From Rhodanobacteraceae bacterium (GTDB taxonomy: Bacteria > Pseudomonadota > Gammaproteobacteria > Xanthomonadales > SZUA-5): 64,000 nt of DNA. Within the stretch, counting starts at the first letter, position 1. The number at the start of each line of letters is the position of its first letter. The position numbers were made by a program, and so were the translations under genes. Shown here piece by piece: positions 1 through 9,655 of this stretch. Below the pieces are notes generated by a model. That model had not been told where the DNA came from, did not search any database, and worked only from the letters and a program-made list of their open reading frames with translations. The stretch is taken from NCBI GenBank assembly GCA_024234055.1, contig JACKOW010000009.1, forward strand, positions 62,001 to 126,000, given 5' to 3'.

Positions 1-1
1 G

Positions 2-253
2 CTGCTGGAGCATGCTGGCCTCGGCGAGGGCAGCAGCGGCGATTTCAGCGCCCGATTGCGTCATGTCGACGCCCTTGAGCGCTCTCAGGCGCAGCTGGCT
101 GCCGCCCGCGCCCATGCGCTGGATTCAGGCCAGGGTGAACTTGCAGCCGAGGACCTGCGCCTGGCGCACGAGGCACTGGGAGAGATCGTCGGCCGTTTCC
201 GCAGCGATGATCTGCTCGGTGCGATCTTCAGCAGCTTCTGTATCGGCAAGTAG
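2..253 (+). CDS. mnmE: MnmE tRNA modification GTPase, C-terminal part (5' end outside window)
   Basis: The frame is open from the first bases to the stop at 251-253 and encodes the last 83 residues. It carries the MnmE signature near FSARLRHVDAL and the ending SDDLLGAIFSSFCIGK. The terminal C-[IL]-G-K box is the conserved C-terminal motif of the family. MnmE works with MnmG to install the 5-carboxymethylaminomethyl group on wobble U34 of certain tRNAs, in the cytoplasm. The G domain lies upstream of the window and cannot be seen. Identification is secure from the C-terminal helix and CIGK motif. Confidence 0.93.
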   Translation: MLEHAGLGEGSSGDFSARLRHVDALERSQAQLAAARAHALDSGQGELAAEDLRLAHEALGEIVGRFRSDDLLGAIFSSFCIGK

Positions 254-328
254 GCAGACCTTGCCGGTAGCCTGCGCGAGAATCATCGAGCCGAGTTGCC
301 ATCGATAGTTCCAGGAGCAGCACGCCGT

Positions 329-1822
329 ATGGGTTGTCCAAGTCCGCTTGATCTCCTGGTGTTTGGGCTCGGCCTGCTCGCCATTCCTTTGGATGCTGCC
401 AGCGAGTCGACCGCGCACGTCGGCCGGAATGCCGCGACTTGTTCTGCAGCGCTGACCCGATATCTGGCGGCCACCGGTGATCCGGAGAATCAGGCGCTGG
501 AGGAGCTGAGATCCTGTGATCTCATGGTAGTCCCATCCATCCTCGAAGCGGCGCATTGTTCGGGAGCCGACCGCTGTCCGGACCACTGGAAACTGGCTGA
601 GGTACTCCGGAAAATCGGCCCGGATCGGGCGCGAGCAGCTCCCGCGCTCGGCGACCTGGCTCTGGGTATCTCCGATTCCGACGAGTACATCCGGGGAATC
701 CTCGGGATGATCGCGGCTCTCGAAGACGATGGACTCGGATTGCAGCCGATCCTGCTCGAATTACGCGCAATGCGGCCGCAGCTGCGCGATTGGATCGACC
801 AAACTCTGCTTGAGATCGGCGCTTCCGTCAGCGGCGAGATTTTTCAGGAGCGGCTTCGAAACCACGTTGATTCGCAACTGCTCAGAGCCATCGCCATCGC
901 CGGTCCTGTGGCAATGAGCACCGGGCCACAACTGGTCGAACTGCTTTCCAGTACCGACTGGGAACTCCGTCGGGGCGCGGCAATGGCGATCGGATTTGTC
1001 GGTTTCCAGCCCGCAGTCTATCCCCTGATGGACTTGCTCGAGGATCCGGCCGACGTGCGCCTGCAATGGGTCATCCTGGACACACTCGGCCGCTTGGCTG
1101 CGCAGGGGGCCAGGCCTGCCGTAGAGCGGGTGGCAAACCGTCATTGGCTGCCCCTCATCCGCGCCAAGGCCCAGATTACCTTGGCGCAGATCGAGGGCGA
1201 GAGTCCCTGGGCGGAGCATTCCAGTCGCGATCGTCGCCGAAGGGAATCCGCTGCCTACCGAGATCAGCTGGGCGAAAGATTCGGCTACTGTCTGCTGCCC
1301 CCCGCTCCGGTTCCTCCCGAGCCTGCCCTTCGAAAGTTGCGCATCGACACCTCGGAGCAGATCCTGACGACCCTGGCCTATGAAGTGAACGTTTCTTTCG
1401 ACCCGACACCGCTCTACCGTCCACGAAGAACGCAGGTACCCGATGTTGCCTTGCGCGTGGAGGATGGCTGGATTGCAGGCAGCAATCGCGGTGAATGGGG
1501 AGGGGAGCTGCTCCATGTTGGTGACGACGGTCAGCACCAGCTCCTGAGTTCGGACAACACCCTGGACATCTTCCGCGTGGGTGATCGACTCATCGCCATT
1601 ACCGAAAAACCGATGCGCGAGGATGGCAGCCAACTGCAACAACTGACCCGCAGCGACGCCGGACACTGGGTCAGTCTGCCCTGGCGCGCACTGCCGGCAA
1701 GGGTTTGGGATGCCGCACTGCTGGACAGCGGTGAATTGTGGATAGGTGGCATCGGAGGCATCAGCGTGGTGGTCAACAGCGTTGGCCAGATGCGCACGGC
1801 GCCATGCGTGAATCCGGAGTGA
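329..1822 (+). CDS. Exported HEAT-repeat protein of unknown function
   Basis: The ATG at 329 gives a 497-residue protein beginning with a plausible signal peptide (hydrophobic LLVFGLGLLAIPLDA). A TTG start at 296 is possible but would put 11 residues before it. Residues roughly 80-290 are helical HEAT/armadillo-like repeats, for example ELRRGAAMAIGFVG followed by PLMDLLEDPADVRLQWV. The last 120 residues look beta-rich, with short repeats such as DGWIAGSN and GELWIGGIGG that could be propeller-like. HEAT repeats bind proteins, and nothing indicates an enzyme. It follows mnmE by 75 bp on the same strand, but no functional link is evident. Function unknown. Confidence 0.7.
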   Translation: MGCPSPLDLLVFGLGLLAIPLDAASESTAHVGRNAATCSAALTRYLAATGDPENQALEELRSCDLMVVPSILEAAHCSGADRCPDHWKLAEVLRKIGPDRARAAPALGDLALGISDSDEYIRGILGMIAALEDDGLGLQPILLELRAMRPQLRDWIDQTLLEIGASVSGEIFQERLRNHVDSQLLRAIAIAGPVAMSTGPQLVELLSSTDWELRRGAAMAIGFVGFQPAVYPLMDLLEDPADVRLQWVILDTLGRLAAQGARPAVERVANRHWLPLIRAKAQITLAQIEGESPWAEHSSRDRRRRESAAYRDQLGERFGYCLLPPAPVPPEPALRKLRIDTSEQILTTLAYEVNVSFDPTPLYRPRRTQVPDVALRVEDGWIAGSNRGEWGGELLHVGDDGQHQLLSSDNTLDIFRVGDRLIAITEKPMREDGSQLQQLTRSDAGHWVSLPWRALPARVWDAALLDSGELWIGGIGGISVVVNSVGQMRTAPCVNPE

Positions 1823-1941
1823 GACATCGGCAAACCGCATTCGAGGCAAATTTCCTACAACCAAGTCAGAATTTTCTGACAGCGCCGCGACTGCGGGCGG
1901 ACTAGACTTGTCACCAATGTCTGCCCAACAAGGCTAGCTCG

Positions 1942-2184
1942 ATGATTGATGTGCGCACCCTGGAAGAACTGTCCCAGCGCCTCGGCGCCATGCTGCCGGC
2001 TTCGGTCGGCGAGGCGCGCGAGGACCTGACCCGCAATTTCCGCAGCGCGCTGCAAGCCGGCCTGTCACGGCTGGATCTGGTCACCCGCGAGGAATTCGAG
2101 GTGCAGCGCCTGGTGCTGCGGCGTACCCGCGAGAAGCTGGAAGCGCTGGAGAAGCGCCTGGCCGAGATGGAGAGCGCCGGGTAG
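1942..2184 (+). CDS. ubiK: UbiK accessory factor for ubiquinone biosynthesis (BMFP domain)
   Basis: An 80-residue protein with an N-terminal amphipathic helix (DVRTLEELSQRLGAMLP) and a C-terminal coiled coil (RTREKLEALEKRLAEME). This is the architecture and length of the BMFP/YqiC family, now called UbiK. Known members form trimers, associate with membranes and assist the cytosolic Ubi complex in the aerobic ubiquinone pathway. The FEVQRLVLRRTREKLEALE stretch is typical. It lies upstream of comM on the same strand, separated by about 430 bp of repeats, so co-transcription is uncertain. Confidence 0.88.
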   Translation: MIDVRTLEELSQRLGAMLPASVGEAREDLTRNFRSALQAGLSRLDLVTREEFEVQRLVLRRTREKLEALEKRLAEMESAG

Positions 2185-2190
2185 GGTTCT

Positions 2191-2232
2191 GGTTGTCGGT
2201 TGTCGGTTGTCGGTTGTCGGTTGTCGGTTGTC
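2191..2232. repeat. Tandem heptanucleotide repeat, GGTTGTC x6
   Basis: Six perfect head-to-tail copies of GGTTGTC start 7 bp after the ubiK stop. A second, different heptad array lies just upstream of comM. Perfect 7-bp arrays of this sort are common between genes in Xanthomonadales. Copy number is expected to vary by slippage. Confidence 0.95.
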
Positions 2233-2527
2233 GGTACAAGCCGCATCGCGCGGTGGCGAGGACCGCGGCGCGCTGCTTCTGTGGGTCCAGACTTGTCTGG
2301 ACGCTTCTTCCAGTCGTGGGTCATGTTGTCCGCGTGAGCGGACTACGTGACATCGAAATGCGTCACGTAGCTCGCTACGCGAGCAACGTGACCTACAAAA
2401 GCAAATCAACAACTTGGGACATGGCTTCATGGAGAGCGCAGTGAAGCAGTCCAGGGGCGTGCGACGAAGCACTGGATTGCTTCGTCGCTACGCTCCTCGC
2501 AATGACGCCACGACAGGGCAATTCTGA
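2233..2527. repeat. Intergenic repeat modules (palindrome and mosaic repeat copy)
   Basis: No gene is supported here. A palindrome GTCCAGAC-TT-GTCTGGAC occupies 2285-2302 and recurs at 7954-7971, imperfectly at 7992-8008, and at 39752-39768. From about 2401 to 2508 is one copy of a dispersed repeat (tcatggagagcg ... ctcctcgcaatgac) that recurs near 32.1 kb and, interrupted, near 50.8 kb. Within it, GAAGCA..CACTGGATTGCTTC can pair as a hairpin. Confidence 0.75.
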
Positions 2528-2582
2528 AGTCCCGAGTCCCGAGTCCCGAGTCCCGAGTCCCGAGTCCCGAGTCCCGAGTCCC
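2528..2582. repeat. Tandem heptanucleotide repeat, AGTCCCG x7 plus a partial unit
   Basis: Seven perfect AGTCCCG units and a six-base partial unit end 31 bp before the comM start codon. The array therefore sits in the likely 5' leader or promoter region of comM. Changes in copy number would alter spacing there. Confidence 0.95.
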
Positions 2583-2613
2583 AACAACCAACAACCCGAA
2601 CAGGAGCCCGACC

Positions 2614-4128
2614 ATGTCGCTGGCTGTGGTGTACACGCGCGCCGAAGATGGGGTACAGGCGCCGCTGGTCACGGTGGAAGTGCACCTGTCCGGTGGCTTG
2701 CCAGGCCTGGCAATTGTGGGCTTGCCGGAAGCCGAGGTACGGGAAAGTCGCGATCGGGTGCGGGCGGCGCTGATCAATTCGGCCTTCGAGGTGCCGCAGC
2801 AGAAGATGACGGTGAATCTGGCGCCAGCGGATCTGCCCAAGGAGGGCGGACGCTTCGATTTGCCGATCGCCATCGGCGTGCTCGCGGCTTCGCGGCAGTT
2901 GCCGGCTGAGGCCGTGTCACGCTACGAATTCATTGCCGAACTGGCCTTGTCAGGCGAGTTGCGCTCGGTCCGAGGCGCGCTGCCAGCGGTGCTGCGGGCA
3001 CTGGAGCAGGGTCGAATTCCGATTGTCCCGCGCGGGAACGCGATTGAAGCCGGATTGGTGGCCAACGGGGCGGCCCTGTCGGCGACCAGCCTGCTCGAAG
3101 TGGCAGCCCACCTGCGCGGTCGGCACAGCTTGCCATCCTGTCCGCCGCCGAACGCCAGCGTGGGTGAAGCCGCCAATTCCCTGGATCTGGCCGATGTCCG
3201 TGGTCAGCTCGCAGCGCGGCGAGCCCTCGAAGTGGCCGCGGCCGGGGCCCACAATCTGCTCATGGTAGGACCGCCGGGCAGTGGCAAGACCATGCTGGCC
3301 AGCCGCTTGCCGGGGGTGCTGCCGCCGCTGGCCGACGATGAGGCGCTGGAAGTGGCGGCCATCAGTTCCATCACCGGCGCCGGCGTTGATCCCGTCGCCT
3401 GGCGCCAGCGACCTTTTCGCGCTCCGCATCACACCGCTTCCAGCGTGGCGCTGGCAGGCGGCGGCGGTCATCCGCGCCCTGGCGAGGTCTCGCTGGCCCA
3501 TCACGGCGTGTTGTTCCTCGATGAATTGACCGAGTGGAACCGCAGCGTGCTGGAGGTGTTGCGCGAGCCCATGGAGTCCGGTCGGATCATCATCTCCCGC
3601 GCCGCGCGCCAGTCCGAGTTTCCGGCGCGTTTCCAGCTGGTGGCGGCGATGAATCCCTGCCCCTGCGGCTACTACGGCGATCCTTCAGGACGCTGCCATT
3701 GCTCGCCGGACCAGGTGGCGCGCTACCGCAGCCGGGTCTCTGGTCCGCTGCTCGATCGCATCGACATTCATATCGAAGTGGCGCGACAGCCAACCACCGC
3801 CCTGTCCAATCATGCGCCACCCGGGGAGGCCAGCGAATCTGTGCGGGCGCGGGTGCAGACGGCGCGTCTGTGCCAGCTCAAGCGCGCCGGCAAGCCCAAT
3901 GCCCTGCTCGGCACCCGCGAACTGACCCGCGACTGCGAATTGCAGTCGAATGACCAGCGTCTGCTGGAGCGTGCCATCGACAAGTTGAACCTGTCGGCCC
4001 GGGCCTATCACCGCATCTTGCGATTGGCGCGCACCATTGCCGATCTTGCGGGTGCCGAGAGCCTGGCCACAGCGCATCTGACCGAGGCGATCGCCTATCG
4101 CCGTGGTGAGCGAGTCGTCGGTCGCTGA
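2614..4128 (+). CDS. comM: ComM/YifB-family Mg-chelatase-like AAA+ ATPase
   Basis: A 504-residue protein matching ComM in length and order. It has an N-terminal Lon-protease-like fold (starts MSLAVVYTRA, with PGLAIVGLPEAEVRESRDRV), a Walker A site GPPGSGKT at about residues 219-226, Walker B FLDELTEW, and a cysteine cluster NPCPCGYYGDPSGRCHC around 347-363. The ChlI-type C-terminal domain contains LSARAYHRILRLARTIADL. Characterised ComM proteins are hexameric helicases that promote branch migration during natural transformation, so this gene suggests DNA-uptake recombination capacity. A 7-bp repeat array lies immediately upstream. Confidence 0.93.
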   Translation: MSLAVVYTRAEDGVQAPLVTVEVHLSGGLPGLAIVGLPEAEVRESRDRVRAALINSAFEVPQQKMTVNLAPADLPKEGGRFDLPIAIGVLAASRQLPAEAVSRYEFIAELALSGELRSVRGALPAVLRALEQGRIPIVPRGNAIEAGLVANGAALSATSLLEVAAHLRGRHSLPSCPPPNASVGEAANSLDLADVRGQLAARRALEVAAAGAHNLLMVGPPGSGKTMLASRLPGVLPPLADDEALEVAAISSITGAGVDPVAWRQRPFRAPHHTASSVALAGGGGHPRPGEVSLAHHGVLFLDELTEWNRSVLEVLREPMESGRIIISRAARQSEFPARFQLVAAMNPCPCGYYGDPSGRCHCSPDQVARYRSRVSGPLLDRIDIHIEVARQPTTALSNHAPPGEASESVRARVQTARLCQLKRAGKPNALLGTRELTRDCELQSNDQRLLERAIDKLNLSARAYHRILRLARTIADLAGAESLATAHLTEAIAYRRGERVVGR

Positions 4129-4219
4129 TCGTCGGGCGGCGGCATCTCGCACGTCAGGCTTGTCCAGAACGGAGCAGACGCGGACAATTCGCGCATATTC
4201 CAACAGGCCTGACTGCAAG

Positions 4220-7200
4220 ATGATGACCTTGATTCGCTCCGTCCTTGCCCTGCTGCTGGCCGCCCTGTCGTGGTCCGCCAGCGCTCAGGCCATCATCGTC
4301 AACGAGTTCTTTCGCAACGGCAATCTGTCAACCACCGATGAGTGGATCGAGGTGGTGCTGCGTCAGGACCTGACGGCGGCCCAGCTGGAAACCTACCTTG
4401 TGGGTGATTCTCAGGCCGCCACCAGCAGCAAGCTCGGGGCCTACCGATTTGCCAACATGGCGACCATCGCCGCCAGCTTTCGTGCCGGCACGATCATCGT
4501 GATCAGCGGAGCCACCGGCCCGGCGGCCGATGCCAGCTACGATCCTGACAACGACGACTGGAATCTGACTCTTCCCACCAACGGCGCAAACATCACCGTC
4601 GTCACGGCCGGTGGCGATCTTGCCGGCACCGATGTCGTCTGGGTGGACACCGTGGCCACGGGTGCCACCATTGCCCCGGATGGATTCTGCGTGAACTATG
4701 ACTCGACACCCGGTGCCTTCGGCGCCGTCTGTCAGGTCACCATCGGCGTCCCTGGCAACGGCACCGGCGCCGTGCTCACCGGCGATGTGACGACGGAACC
4801 CGCAATGGTGGCCGCATGGACCGTCGGCGTGGCGCCGGCTTCGCTGACGCCCGGACAGCCCAACGGCGGCACGAATACCGAGTCTATCGACATCTTGAGA
4901 GGCCCGGTCATTCCGGTGGTGACCATCGCTGATGCCAGCATCTTGGAGGGCAATCCGCCTGGTGCCACCACGCTGACCTTCACGGCGACCATCACGCCGG
5001 TCATTCAGGAGGACTGCGTCTTCGGCATCGAGACCATCGACGGAGGCGCCTTCACGGCGACCGGCGGTGTCGACTATGTCGAAAACTTTACCATTCCGGT
5101 GACCATTCCGGCTGACTCCGCCACGGCGACTTTTGACATCACGATTGTTCGCGACACCGATATCGAGAGCGATGAGACTTTCGGCGTGTCGGCGTACGGC
5201 GAACCCTTCGAATGCGACATCTTCTCGGCTGAGGCCACCGGGACCATCCTCAACGATGACGCGGTGGTGCCGAACATCACCGTTAACGATGTCTCCCTGA
5301 GCGAAGGCAACGCCGGCAGCAACAATGCCACGGTGACCGTGTCGCTGGATGCGCCGGCGCCGGCGGGCGGCGTCTCTGTGGATTACTCTACTGCGGACAT
5401 CAGCGCTACCGTGGCCGACAGCGACTACGCGAACACGGTCGGCACCCTGAATATTGCCGCCGGCGCCTTGACCGGCGTCATCATCGTGCCGATCAACGGT
5501 GATCTGGTGTTCGAGTCCGATGAAACCTTTGCCGTGAATCTGGGCGCCGCCACCGGCGCTGTGGTCGCCGACAATCAGAGTGTCGTCACCATCGTCAACG
5601 ACGACGGATTTCCGAGCGTGTCCATCGACAGTGTCAGCCAGAACGAGGGCAACAGCGGCAGCAGCGATTTCACGTTCACACTGACGCTGAGCAATCCATC
5701 GTCTCAAGCCATCGATTACCTGGTGTATACGGCCGGCGTCAGTGCGACACCGGGCAGCGACTACACAGAGATCAATCAGCCCGGAACTCTGGTCAGTTTC
5801 GTGCCGCTGTCGACCAGCCAGGCGCTGGCGGTCAGCGTCAACGGCGATAACCTGGTGGAACCCAACGAAAGCTTCGAGGTCCGCGTCACCGCCGCCGGCA
5901 ATCGCGGTGTAGGCGGCGTACTGGCGACCGGCATCGGCACCATCGTCAACGATGACGTCGCCATCGATATCAGCATTGATGATGTGACCGTGGTGGAAGG
6001 CACCGGTGCAGGCAGCACCAATGCCGTCTTCACGGTGTCGCTGAGCAGCGAGCCACTGGCCGGGTTGCCGGTGACGGTCGACTACGCCACGGCTTCGGGC
6101 TCGGCGATTTCCGGCACCGACTTCACCGCGACCAGCGGGCAGCTGAGCTTCGTCAATGGCGGTGCCCTGAGTCAGACCGTCAGTGTGCCGGTGACTCGCG
6201 ATGACATCGACGAAAATGACGAGGGATTCGTTGTTGATCTCGGCAATGCTGTCAACGCGTCACTGGCCGACGCCCAGGGCGCCGGTCAGATTCTGGACGA
6301 CGACGCTGCGCCAACGCCGACCGTGGACAGTATCTCCGTGCTGGAAGGCAATGCCGGCCCTGTCAGCGCGGTGTTCACCGTGAGCCTGAGCAATCCCTCG
6401 GCCTTTGCCCTTGATTTCCTGGCTTACACGGCCGACGGCACTGCAGTGGCCCCGGCTGACTACACCGCCATCGATCAGGGTGCACCGGTTTCGGTGAGTT
6501 TCGCGCCCCTCGCCACCAGCGCCACAGTGACGGTACCGGTCAATGGCGATCTGACGGTGGAGGCTGACGAGACCTTCACCCTCAACCTGATCGCCAACAA
6601 CAACCGCGGTCAGCCGATGATCATCGCCAGTGGCACCGGCACCATCACCAATGACGACAGCGCCACGCTGACCCTGACCGGCGGCGCGATCGCCGAAGGC
6701 AACTCGGGAACCTCGTTGCTGACCTTCACCGCGACTTTGTCGAACCCGGTGCAGGATCCCGTGAGTGTGGACTACGCCAGTGCCGACGGCACCGCGACCC
6801 TCGCCGACAATGACTATCAGCAGGCCAGCGGCACGCTCAATTTTGCCTCGCTGGTGACCAGCCAGCAGCTGGCGGTGGCGGTGGTCGGAGACGTCGAGGT
6901 CGAGCCTGATCAGAGTTTTGCCGTGAACCTCAGCAATTTGAGTGGGCCAGCCGGCGTCAGCATCGGCACTGGCAGCGCCCAGGGCACCATCCTGAATGAC
7001 GATGCCACCAGTTTCAGCATCGCCAACGCCAGCATCACCGAAGGCACGGGCAGCAACTCGACGCTGAGCTTCACCGTCACCTTGTCGGCCCCCGCCAAGG
7101 ATCCGGTCAGCGTGCAGTTTGCCACTGCCGATGGCAGCGCCACCGCGCCGGCAGACTATGTCGCCGCCAACGGCACCCTGACCTTTTCTGGAGGCCAGAC

Positions 7201-7783
7201 CAGCCAGACCGTTGCCGTGACCGTCATCGGCGATAATCTGGTGGAGCCCAGCGAGAACCTGCAGGTCGTTCTCAGCAATCCAGTGGGTGGCAGTATCGCC
7301 ACGGGCACCGCGACCGGCACCATACTCAATGACGACAGCGCCAGTCTCACCATTGACGACGTCGCCCAGTACGAGGGGCTGACTTCACGCGGTGCGGGCG
7401 CATTGACGCCCTTCATGTTTACGATCAGCAGCAGCAATCCCTCAACCAGTGCCATCAGCGTGAACTTCCAGACTGCTGACGGCACCGCCACCGCCCCGAC
7501 CGACTACGTTGCGGGCAGTGGCACCGTGACGATTCCCGCGGGGGCGACCAGCGCCACCGTGCTGATCAGCGTCATTCCGGACACGATGGTCGAGCCCGAC
7601 GAGACTTTCAGCGTCAATCTGTCCGCAGCCGTCGGGGCCAGCATCGCCGATGCGCAGGGTATCGGCACGATACTCGGCGACGATCAGCCGAATCCGGTGC
7701 CGGTGAACGACCCGCGGGCACTACTCCTGCTCATCGCGTTGATGCTGTCGCTGGCGGGCCTGAGTCTCGCGCGCCGCAGATGA
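4220..7783 (+). CDS. Secreted or surface Calx-beta repeat protein with C-terminal membrane anchor
   Basis: ATG at 4220 (or the adjacent one at 4223) places a signal peptide at the N-terminus (SVLALLLAALSWSASAQA). After a ~220-residue N-terminal domain beginning IIVNEFFRNG, which resembles lamin-tail-like domains, come eight Calx-beta repeats of about 110 residues. Each opens with a segment such as VSLSEGNAGS or ASITEGTGSN and closes with GTILNDDA-type calcium-binding edges. The C-terminus is a hydrophobic segment followed by Arg (LLLIALMLSLAGLSLARRR) preceded by VPVNDPRA. This resembles an IPTL/PEP-CTERM-like sorting tail, though the signature is not exact. Calx-beta domains bind calcium and occur in adhesins. 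Role in adhesion is inferred. Confidence 0.85.
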   Translation: MMTLIRSVLALLLAALSWSASAQAIIVNEFFRNGNLSTTDEWIEVVLRQDLTAAQLETYLVGDSQAATSSKLGAYRFANMATIAASFRAGTIIVISGATGPAADASYDPDNDDWNLTLPTNGANITVVTAGGDLAGTDVVWVDTVATGATIAPDGFCVNYDSTPGAFGAVCQVTIGVPGNGTGAVLTGDVTTEPAMVAAWTVGVAPASLTPGQPNGGTNTESIDILRGPVIPVVTIADASILEGNPPGATTLTFTATITPVIQEDCVFGIETIDGGAFTATGGVDYVENFTIPVTIPADSATATFDITIVRDTDIESDETFGVSAYGEPFECDIFSAEATGTILNDDAVVPNITVNDVSLSEGNAGSNNATVTVSLDAPAPAGGVSVDYSTADISATVADSDYANTVGTLNIAAGALTGVIIVPINGDLVFESDETFAVNLGAATGAVVADNQSVVTIVNDDGFPSVSIDSVSQNEGNSGSSDFTFTLTLSNPSSQAIDYLVYTAGVSATPGSDYTEINQPGTLVSFVPLSTSQALAVSVNGDNLVEPNESFEVRVTAAGNRGVGGVLATGIGTIVNDDVAIDISIDDVTVVEGTGAGSTNAVFTVSLSSEPLAGLPVTVDYATASGSAISGTDFTATSGQLSFVNGGALSQTVSVPVTRDDIDENDEGFVVDLGNAVNASLADAQGAGQILDDDAAPTPTVDSISVLEGNAGPVSAVFTVSLSNPSAFALDFLAYTADGTAVAPADYTAIDQGAPVSVSFAPLATSATVTVPVNGDLTVEADETFTLNLIANNNRGQPMIIASGTGTITNDDSATLTLTGGAIAEGNSGTSLLTFTATLSNPVQDPVSVDYASADGTATLADNDYQQASGTLNFASLVTSQQLAVAVVGDVEVEPDQSFAVNLSNLSGPAGVSIGTGSAQGTILNDDATSFSIANASITEGTGSNSTLSFTVTLSAPAKDPVSVQFATADGSATAPADYVAANGTLTFSGGQTSQTVAVTVIGDNLVEPSENLQVVLSNPVGGSIATGTATGTILNDDSASLTIDDVAQYEGLTSRGAGALTPFMFTISSSNPSTSAISVNFQTADGTATAPTDYVAGSGTVTIPAGATSATVLISVIPDTMVEPDETFSVNLSAAVGASIADAQGIGTILGDDQPNPVPVNDPRALLLLIALMLSLAGLSLARRR

Positions 7784-8242
7784 CCTGCGAGGCGGCGCAC
7801 CACAGATGGCGCGCTGCCCTTGAGGAAGATTACCTAGCACGTTCCGTTCTGCCGAGCGCCACGGTGTACGAGGCCTTGGCAGTGCCGAGCTTGCTCGAGC
7901 TTGCTCGGCAGGATGCGCGGCTCTTGCAGGTCCACACTGTGCGGCTCCTGTAGGTCCAGACTTGTCTGGACGCTTCACTCCGCCCCAAAGCGTCCAGACA
8001 AATCTGGGCACACCAGAAGCGATACCCCAAGCTCAGCAGAGGCAGCGGAGCAAGCTCCGCTCTACCAAGGCCACGGTGTACGAGGCTGTTGTAGTGCCGA
8101 GCTTGCTCGGCAGGATCTGCCGGGGATCCTCTGAACAGGTCGTCATTCCCGCGCAAGCGGGAATCCAGGCATGTACAAGCACCTGAAAGCACTGGCTTCC
8201 CGCTTGCGCGGGAATGACGGTCAAGACAGGTTCAGACGATCC
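7784..8242. repeat. Intergenic repeat cluster with long inverted repeat
   Basis: No gene is supported. The stretch has two palindromes of the GTCCAGAC-type (7954-7971 and, imperfect, 7992-8008) and two related segments containing CGGTGTACGAGGC, near 7860 and 8072. It also has a pair of inverted arms at about 8141-8165 and 8197-8222 built on CATTCCCGCGCAAGCGGGAA. That last element is the common dispersed repeat seen in many proteobacterial genomes and would fold into a long hairpin between the convergent flanking genes. Confidence 0.75.
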
Positions 8243-9655
8243 CTACCGCGTCAGGAACCCGATCACCGTGTCCGCCAATTTCTTGTACGGCGGCTTCAGC
8301 AGCGAGAACGAAGACCAGCGCGCCTGATAGAACACCGGCTTCTGCTTGGAGAAGGTCAGGAAGCCATGGTGGCCGTGGTAGTGGCCCATACCCGAAGGAC
8401 CGATGCCGCCGAAGGGTAGCGCGGGCTGGGCGATGTGCAGCACGCAGTCGTTGATGCTGACGCCGCCGGCAATCGTTCGATCCAGCACCTGCTCCACGCG
8501 GGCGCTGTCCAGATCGAAGTGGTACAGCGCCAGCGGCCGATCGTGCGCATTGACGTAGGCAATCGCTTCGTCCAGATGCTCATAGGGCAGGATCGGCAGG
8601 ACCGGCCCGAAGATCTCCTCGCGCATCACCCGGCTGTCGGCCGGCGCGCCCAGAATCAGTGTGGGCGGGAAAATGCGCCTTGCCGGATCCAGCGTCTCGC
8701 CCCCCGGATTGATCGCAATCACCCGGGCGCCGCCGGCTTCGGCCTCGGCCACCAGCGCTCCCAGTCGGGCGTAGTGCCGATCGTTGGCCACGCTGGTGTA
8801 ATCGGGCGTCTGACTCAGCGAGGGATAGCGCGCACGCACTTCGCGCTCCAGCGCCGCCACCAGTTCGTCCACCTTGGACGCATGGCACAGCACATAGTCG
8901 GGCGCGATGCAGGTCTGACCGGCATTCAGGAACTTGCCCGAGGCCAGCCGCGCCGCAGCGGTGTCGATCGGATAATCGTGGGCGACGATGGCCGGTGACT
9001 TGCCGCCCAGTTCCAGCGTCACCGGCGTCAGATTGCGTGCTGCCGCCTGCATGACGATCCGACCGACCGTGGTCGATCCGGTGAAGAACAGATGGTCGAA
9101 GGGCAGGGCCGAGAACTCGGCCGCGACTTCCGGCCCACCCAGAACCACCGCTACGCGATCCTCCGGGAAGATCTCGCCCAGCATCGACTTCAGCAGATCA
9201 GAAGTCTGCGGCGTCAGCTCGGATGGCTTGATCATGGCGTGATTGCCGGCAGCCAAGGCCGCCACCAGCGGCATCAGCGCCAGATTCACCGGGTAATTCC
9301 ACGGCGCAATGATGCCGACCACCCCGACCGGCTGGTAGCGCACCCGCGAACGCGCCGGCCAGAACTGCGGATCGGTGGCCACCCGGCTCGGTTTCATCCA
9401 GCGTTTCAGCCGGCGGGTGGTGTAATCAATATCGTGCAGCACCGTCATCACGTCCGAGATCAGGGTCTCGTGGCGCGAACGCCGGCCAAAATCCGCGGCA
9501 ATCGCCGTGACGATGTCTTCCGCATGCTTCTTGACCGCCGCGCGCAGACGCTTGAGGTCGTCGATGCGCTGGGCGTAATCCGGCGTGCGCCGCGCGTGGG
9601 CCAGTCGTTGGCGCTGCAGCATCGGAGTCAGCAGATCGGGCGTGGTGCCGTCCAT
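8243..9655 (-). CDS. Aldehyde dehydrogenase, coniferyl-aldehyde dehydrogenase type
   Basis: The ATG at 9655 gives 470 residues, the usual length for the short class-3-like ALDHs. The NAD-binding region includes PWNYPVNLALMPLVAALAAGN and FTGSTTVGR. The catalytic Glu is in TLELGGKSP (about E215) and the catalytic Cys in NAGQTCIAPDY (about C249). The C-terminal half has REEIFGPVLPILPY and SGMGHYHGHHGF, and it ends with a hydrophobic/basic tail as in coniferyl- and fatty-aldehyde members. It oxidises an aldehyde to the acid with NAD(P)+. The true substrate cannot be told from sequence. It is divergent from xthA, 110 bp away. Confidence 0.88.
   Translation of the reverse strand: MDGTTPDLLTPMLQRQRLAHARRTPDYAQRIDDLKRLRAAVKKHAEDIVTAIAADFGRRSRHETLISDVMTVLHDIDYTTRRLKRWMKPSRVATDPQFWPARSRVRYQPVGVVGIIAPWNYPVNLALMPLVAALAAGNHAMIKPSELTPQTSDLLKSMLGEIFPEDRVAVVLGGPEVAAEFSALPFDHLFFTGSTTVGRIVMQAAARNLTPVTLELGGKSPAIVAHDYPIDTAAARLASGKFLNAGQTCIAPDYVLCHASKVDELVAALEREVRARYPSLSQTPDYTSVANDRHYARLGALVAEAEAGGARVIAINPGGETLDPARRIFPPTLILGAPADSRVMREEIFGPVLPILPYEHLDEAIAYVNAHDRPLALYHFDLDSARVEQVLDRTIAGGVSINDCVLHIAQPALPFGGIGPSGMGHYHGHHGFLTFSKQKPVFYQARWSSFSLLKPPYKKLADTVIGFLTR

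Noticed and set aside
2528..2582. Short CRISPR array
   Set aside because: The units are 7 bp and contiguous with no spacers, so this is a tandem microsatellite. No cas genes are present in the window.
4328..5707. Antisense 459-codon frame under the Calx-beta gene
   Set aside because: It lies within a clear Calx-beta repeat protein and is rich in Gly/Arg/His/Asp, as expected for the complement of repetitive GC-rich codons.
8141..8222. Specific regulatory hairpin between the Calx-beta and aldehyde dehydrogenase genes
   Set aside because: The CATTCCCGCGCAAGCGGGAA arms are a common dispersed repeat. It may act incidentally as a terminator, but nothing marks it as a gene-specific regulator.
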